Below are positions 61,520 to 64,000 of a DNA stretch of 64,000 nt, piece by piece (within the stretch, counting starts at the first letter, position 1; every line of letters begins with the position of its first letter). A program made the position numbers and the translations under genes. This stretch comes from Streptomyces flavotricini. GTDB taxonomy: Bacteria > Actinomycetota > Actinomycetes > Streptomycetales > Streptomycetaceae. The stretch covers positions 7,695,632-7,759,631 of the forward strand of contig NZ_JAINUL010000001.1 of NCBI RefSeq assembly GCF_020639365.1, written 5' to 3'. The notes under the pieces were generated by a model. That model was not told the DNA's origin, searched no databases, and was given only the letters and a program-made list of their open reading frames with translations.

Positions 61520-62832
61520 CGACCCCGACCGTGCCCGCCCGCCGGTTGCCCCTCGTCCTGCGCAACCGCGCCTTCGGCACCGTATGGCTCGGCCAGGTCC
61601 TCACCCAGGCCGGCGTGCGGATGTTCCAGGTGGGCATCTCCTGGTGGCTCATCAGCGAAGCCGCATCCGGTGACGGCGGTTTCGCGGCCGGACTGTTCAT
61701 GGCCGTCAGCACGCTGCCCGCCGTCGTCCTCGCCCCGCTCGTCGCCCGTGCCATCGCGCGCTTCGCCCACCGCTCGCTGCTGCGCACCGCCGCCGGGGGA
61801 GCGGGAGCGGCCGCCGCGGCGCTGGCCGTCTGGGCCGGCGCGAGCGACCTCCCGGTCGCCGCGGCCTACGGCGCCGCCCTCGCCCTGGCGACCTGCCAGG
61901 CCTTCTTCGACCCCTGCCTGACCACCTCCGTGCCCGAGCTCGTCGACGACGCGGACATCGAGGCCGCGACGGGATTCGAACTGTCCACCCAGTCGCTGGC
62001 GAGTCTCGGCGGAGCCCTGCTCGGCGCCGTCGTCGTGGACGCCGCCGGGGTGGCCGGTCTCGCCACGGGCTGCGCCGCCGCCTACGCCACGGCCGCCCTG
62101 CTCATCGCGACCGTACGGTTCCGCACCGCCGCTCCTCCCGATGGCCACGCCCCTTCCGGCGCGGCCGATGCCGCCGACGAGGAGGGCGCGCCGCGCCGGA
62201 CCCTGCGCCGGCTGCTGGGCTCCATGCCGTACGTGCGAGGCATCCTGCTCTGCTTCACCGCGGCCAACCTCTTCACCACGGCCGTCTTCGTCGTCATGCC
62301 GCTCTACACCGCCTCCGTGCTGCACGGCGACGGCGGCACCGTCGCCCTCCTGGAGGCCTCGCTCGGCGCGGGCACGCTCCTCGGCTCCTTCACCGGCGCC
62401 CGGGTGCCCGGCCGGCCCGCCGTGGTCGGCACCGCCTGCCTGGGCGCGATGGCCGCCGCCCTCGCCGTCCCCGGCCTCGTCGCCGCGCGGCCGGTCATCG
62501 CCGGGTCCCTGCTGCTGACCGGCTGGTGCGTCGGGGTGATCGGCGTCCGCTTCGTGGCCCTGTTCCAGAGGCTGGTCCCGGCCGCCGACAAGCCCGCGTT
62601 CTTCGCCGTCATGCAGGCCGTCCTCGGCGCGACCTTCCCGGTCGCCTCGCTGCTCTTCGGCTTCCTCGGAGACCACCTCTGCGCCCAGACGCTGTGCCTG
62701 ATCCAGGCGGCCGGACTCGTGCCCGCCGCCCTCGCCCTCGCCCTGGCCCTGCTGCCCGGCCACGCCCGTCCGGCCGGAGCACCGCACGAGGCCCCCGCCC
62801 CCGAGCCCGCCCCCGCAGGAGGCCCGCGATGA
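61516..62832 (+). CDS. MFS transporter in biosynthetic operon
   Basis: A 438-residue, 12-helix MFS_3-like transporter (FGTVWLGQVLTQAGVRMFQVGISWWLI; VARAIARFAHRSLLRTAAGG). It overlaps the ligase gene (ATGA) and the GNAT gene (ATGA), so it is an integral part of the operon and probably exports the product. The C-terminus is Pro/Ala-rich. Confidence 0.88.
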   Translation: MTTPTVPARRLPLVLRNRAFGTVWLGQVLTQAGVRMFQVGISWWLISEAASGDGGFAAGLFMAVSTLPAVVLAPLVARAIARFAHRSLLRTAAGGAGAAAAALAVWAGASDLPVAAAYGAALALATCQAFFDPCLTTSVPELVDDADIEAATGFELSTQSLASLGGALLGAVVVDAAGVAGLATGCAAAYATAALLIATVRFRTAAPPDGHAPSGAADAADEEGAPRRTLRRLLGSMPYVRGILLCFTAANLFTTAVFVVMPLYTASVLHGDGGTVALLEASLGAGTLLGSFTGARVPGRPAVVGTACLGAMAAALAVPGLVAARPVIAGSLLLTGWCVGVIGVRFVALFQRLVPAADKPAFFAVMQAVLGATFPVASLLFGFLGDHLCAQTLCLIQAAGLVPAALALALALLPGHARPAGAPHEAPAPEPAPAGGPR

Positions 62833-63965
62833 CCGCCACGATCGAGCAGGCCACCCCGGCCGACATCGCCGATCTCCGCCAGCTCTACTACGCCGTCTAC
62901 GGCCCGCACTACCCGACCGCCCTCGGCACCGACCCCGCCGAGATGTCCCGGCTGATCCAGGACCCGCACACGCTCTGGCTCGTCGCCCGCTGCCCCCGCA
63001 CCGGCGCCCTCGCCGGATCGGCCGCGGTCCACGGCGAACCCGGCAGCCGGGTCGGCCGCCTCGAAGGCCTCGCCGTCCACCCGGACCAGCGCGGATCCGG
63101 GCTCGCCGGGCAGCTGACCGAGGCCGTGTGCGCGGGCACCCTCGACGCCGGAAAGCTCGACTCGGTGTACGCCACCGTCCGTACGGTCAGCGCCGGACCC
63201 CAGCGCGTCGTGGCCCGCAACGGCTTCCGCCCGCTCGGCATCCTGCCCAACGCCGTGGATCTCAGCAGCCGCGAAAGCCTCGCACTCTACGCGCGTCACT
63301 CGCCCGGGGTGCTGGACCGCCGGGTCCCCGTCACCGAGGTCCCCGCCTCCCTGCTGCCGCTGCTGCGCACCGCCGAGGCCAGCCTCGGCATCAGCTACGC
63401 GGACGCCCGGCCGACCCGGCCGGCTCCGGTGCCCGCGGGGCCCGCCCCCCGCCGGCTGGAGATGATCGAGGCGCCGGCCTTCGTCCGCCGCCGCTTCCAG
63501 GAGCACTTCCCCGACACCGGCCGCTGGTTCTACCCGCTGCACACCCCCAACATCCTGCTCACCCCCGACGACGGCGGGTTCGAGGTGTACGCCTACCTCA
63601 ACCGCACCGGCGGCTACTGCGCCCTGGTCACCGCCCACCCCGACCCGGCGGCCGCCGCCGGCTGGCTGGAGCCGGTCACCCGGACCCTGACCCGCGCCGG
63701 AGCGGGCTACGTGGAGGCGCTCGTACCGCTGGACCACCACGCCGCGCTCTCCGCCTTCGCCGCCCAGGGCTTCATCGCCGGCGCCCTGTACCCGGCCATG
63801 CGCCGGGACGGGGACGGCTTCCACGACTACGTGGTGATGTCCCGGACCGCCGAGCACATCGATTTCCGCGGGCTGGTCGTCGACCCGCCGCTGCGGCCCT
63901 TCCTCGATTCCTATGTGTCGGCCTGGACGTCGACCCATCTGCCCGTACGTGAGGTTGTTTCATGA
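62829..63965 (+). CDS. GNAT-family acyltransferase with C-terminal extension
   Basis: A 378-residue protein: N-terminal GNAT domain (about residues 1-150; acetyl-CoA motif VHPDQRGSGLAGQLTEAV, preceded by GRLEGLAV) and a C-terminal region (about 160-378) that looks like a second, diverged GNAT repeat (YCALVTAHPD, VEALVPLDHHAALSAFAAQGF). It could transfer an acyl group to an amine in the pathway. ATGA overlaps at both ends. Confidence 0.82.
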   Translation: MTATIEQATPADIADLRQLYYAVYGPHYPTALGTDPAEMSRLIQDPHTLWLVARCPRTGALAGSAAVHGEPGSRVGRLEGLAVHPDQRGSGLAGQLTEAVCAGTLDAGKLDSVYATVRTVSAGPQRVVARNGFRPLGILPNAVDLSSRESLALYARHSPGVLDRRVPVTEVPASLLPLLRTAEASLGISYADARPTRPAPVPAGPAPRRLEMIEAPAFVRRRFQEHFPDTGRWFYPLHTPNILLTPDDGGFEVYAYLNRTGGYCALVTAHPDPAAAAGWLEPVTRTLTRAGAGYVEALVPLDHHAALSAFAAQGFIAGALYPAMRRDGDGFHDYVVMSRTAEHIDFRGLVVDPPLRPFLDSYVSAWTSTHLPVREVVS

Positions 63966-64000
63966 CCCCTTCCACGGCCCCTTCCGTGACCCCGACCGCG
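63962..64000 (+). CDS. Next gene of the operon (partial, start only)
   Basis: ATG at 63962 overlaps the GNAT stop (ATGA) and continues open to the window end, encoding a Thr/Ser/Pro-rich N-terminus (MTPSTAPSVTP). Too short to assign; it shows the operon continues. Confidence 0.6.
   Translation, partial: MTPSTAPSVTPTA

Overview
The window looks like a stretch of a Streptomyces (or close relative) chromosome. It is very GC-rich with near-saturated G/C at third codon positions, many GTG starts, a short chaplin, a HelR-type RNA polymerase ATPase, many TetR/MarR/PadR/XRE regulators with divergent promoters, and two-component, GH1 and DHA2-exporter modules typical of that genus. No insertion sequence, prophage, CRISPR array or rRNA was seen.

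Layout. 0-6.9 kb: a SpoIIE-type phosphatase (5' end outside the window), a secreted-type EEP phosphatase/nuclease, an ATP-grasp/MazG pair, a PadR-controlled cluster and LtrA. 6.9-10.1 kb: a decayed zone with frame-broken coding remnants, an intact amino-acid racemase and a 5'-truncated FG-GAP/lectin gene. 10.2-17.1 kb: a small Cys protein, helR with a dyad-bearing promoter, an XRE(MmyB-type)/DHA2 exporter pair and a P450. 17.1-27 kb: DUF3291, TetR-AidB-like dehydrogenase, a degenerate repeat block, two more divergent TetR modules (one with an aldo/keto reductase), an amidase pseudogene, a MarR/hydrolase pair and a nucleotidyltransferase. 27-38 kb: a hydrolase with two compensating frameshifts, GltD-like oxidoreductase, prolyl oligopeptidase, MFS, small membrane/hypothetical genes, DUF885 and a C15-like secreted protein. 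38-46.4 kb: a tightly coupled peptide/ABC exporter/kinase operon divergent from a chaplin, a GH1-transporter operon and a PolX/PHP polymerase. 46.4-55 kb: a two-component system with a secreted protein/lipoprotein pair, MTHFR-like and NPP1 genes, an unusual tRNA locus and extended GAPDH. 55-64 kb: a second XRE/DHA2 pair, a secreted hydrolase, and the beginning of a translationally coupled adenylate-forming ligase/MFS/GNAT operon that runs off the window.

Two signals stand out. First, on the minus strand at 52386-52610 there are two tandem tRNA-like genes in which the 3' half (T-arm and 3' acceptor strand) lies upstream of the 5' half (5' acceptor strand and D-arm). The acceptor, D, anticodon and T stems close well only if each gene is read as circularly permuted. 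The sequence outside each anticodon break can also pair. Second, at 38341-41263 a 52-codon gene (absent from ordinary ORF cut-offs, with a strong Shine-Dalgarno) encodes a basic peptide with an Asn/Gly/His-rich tail; it is followed 5 nt later by an ABC exporter, which overlaps a small Ser/Thr kinase by 4 nt, all divergent from a chaplin gene.

Regulatory architecture is unusually legible: several divergent gene pairs have paired operators around recognisable -35/-10 elements, and the two XRE/DHA2 pairs have visibly homologous promoters. All assignments are from reading the sequence only; no database or folding program was run.
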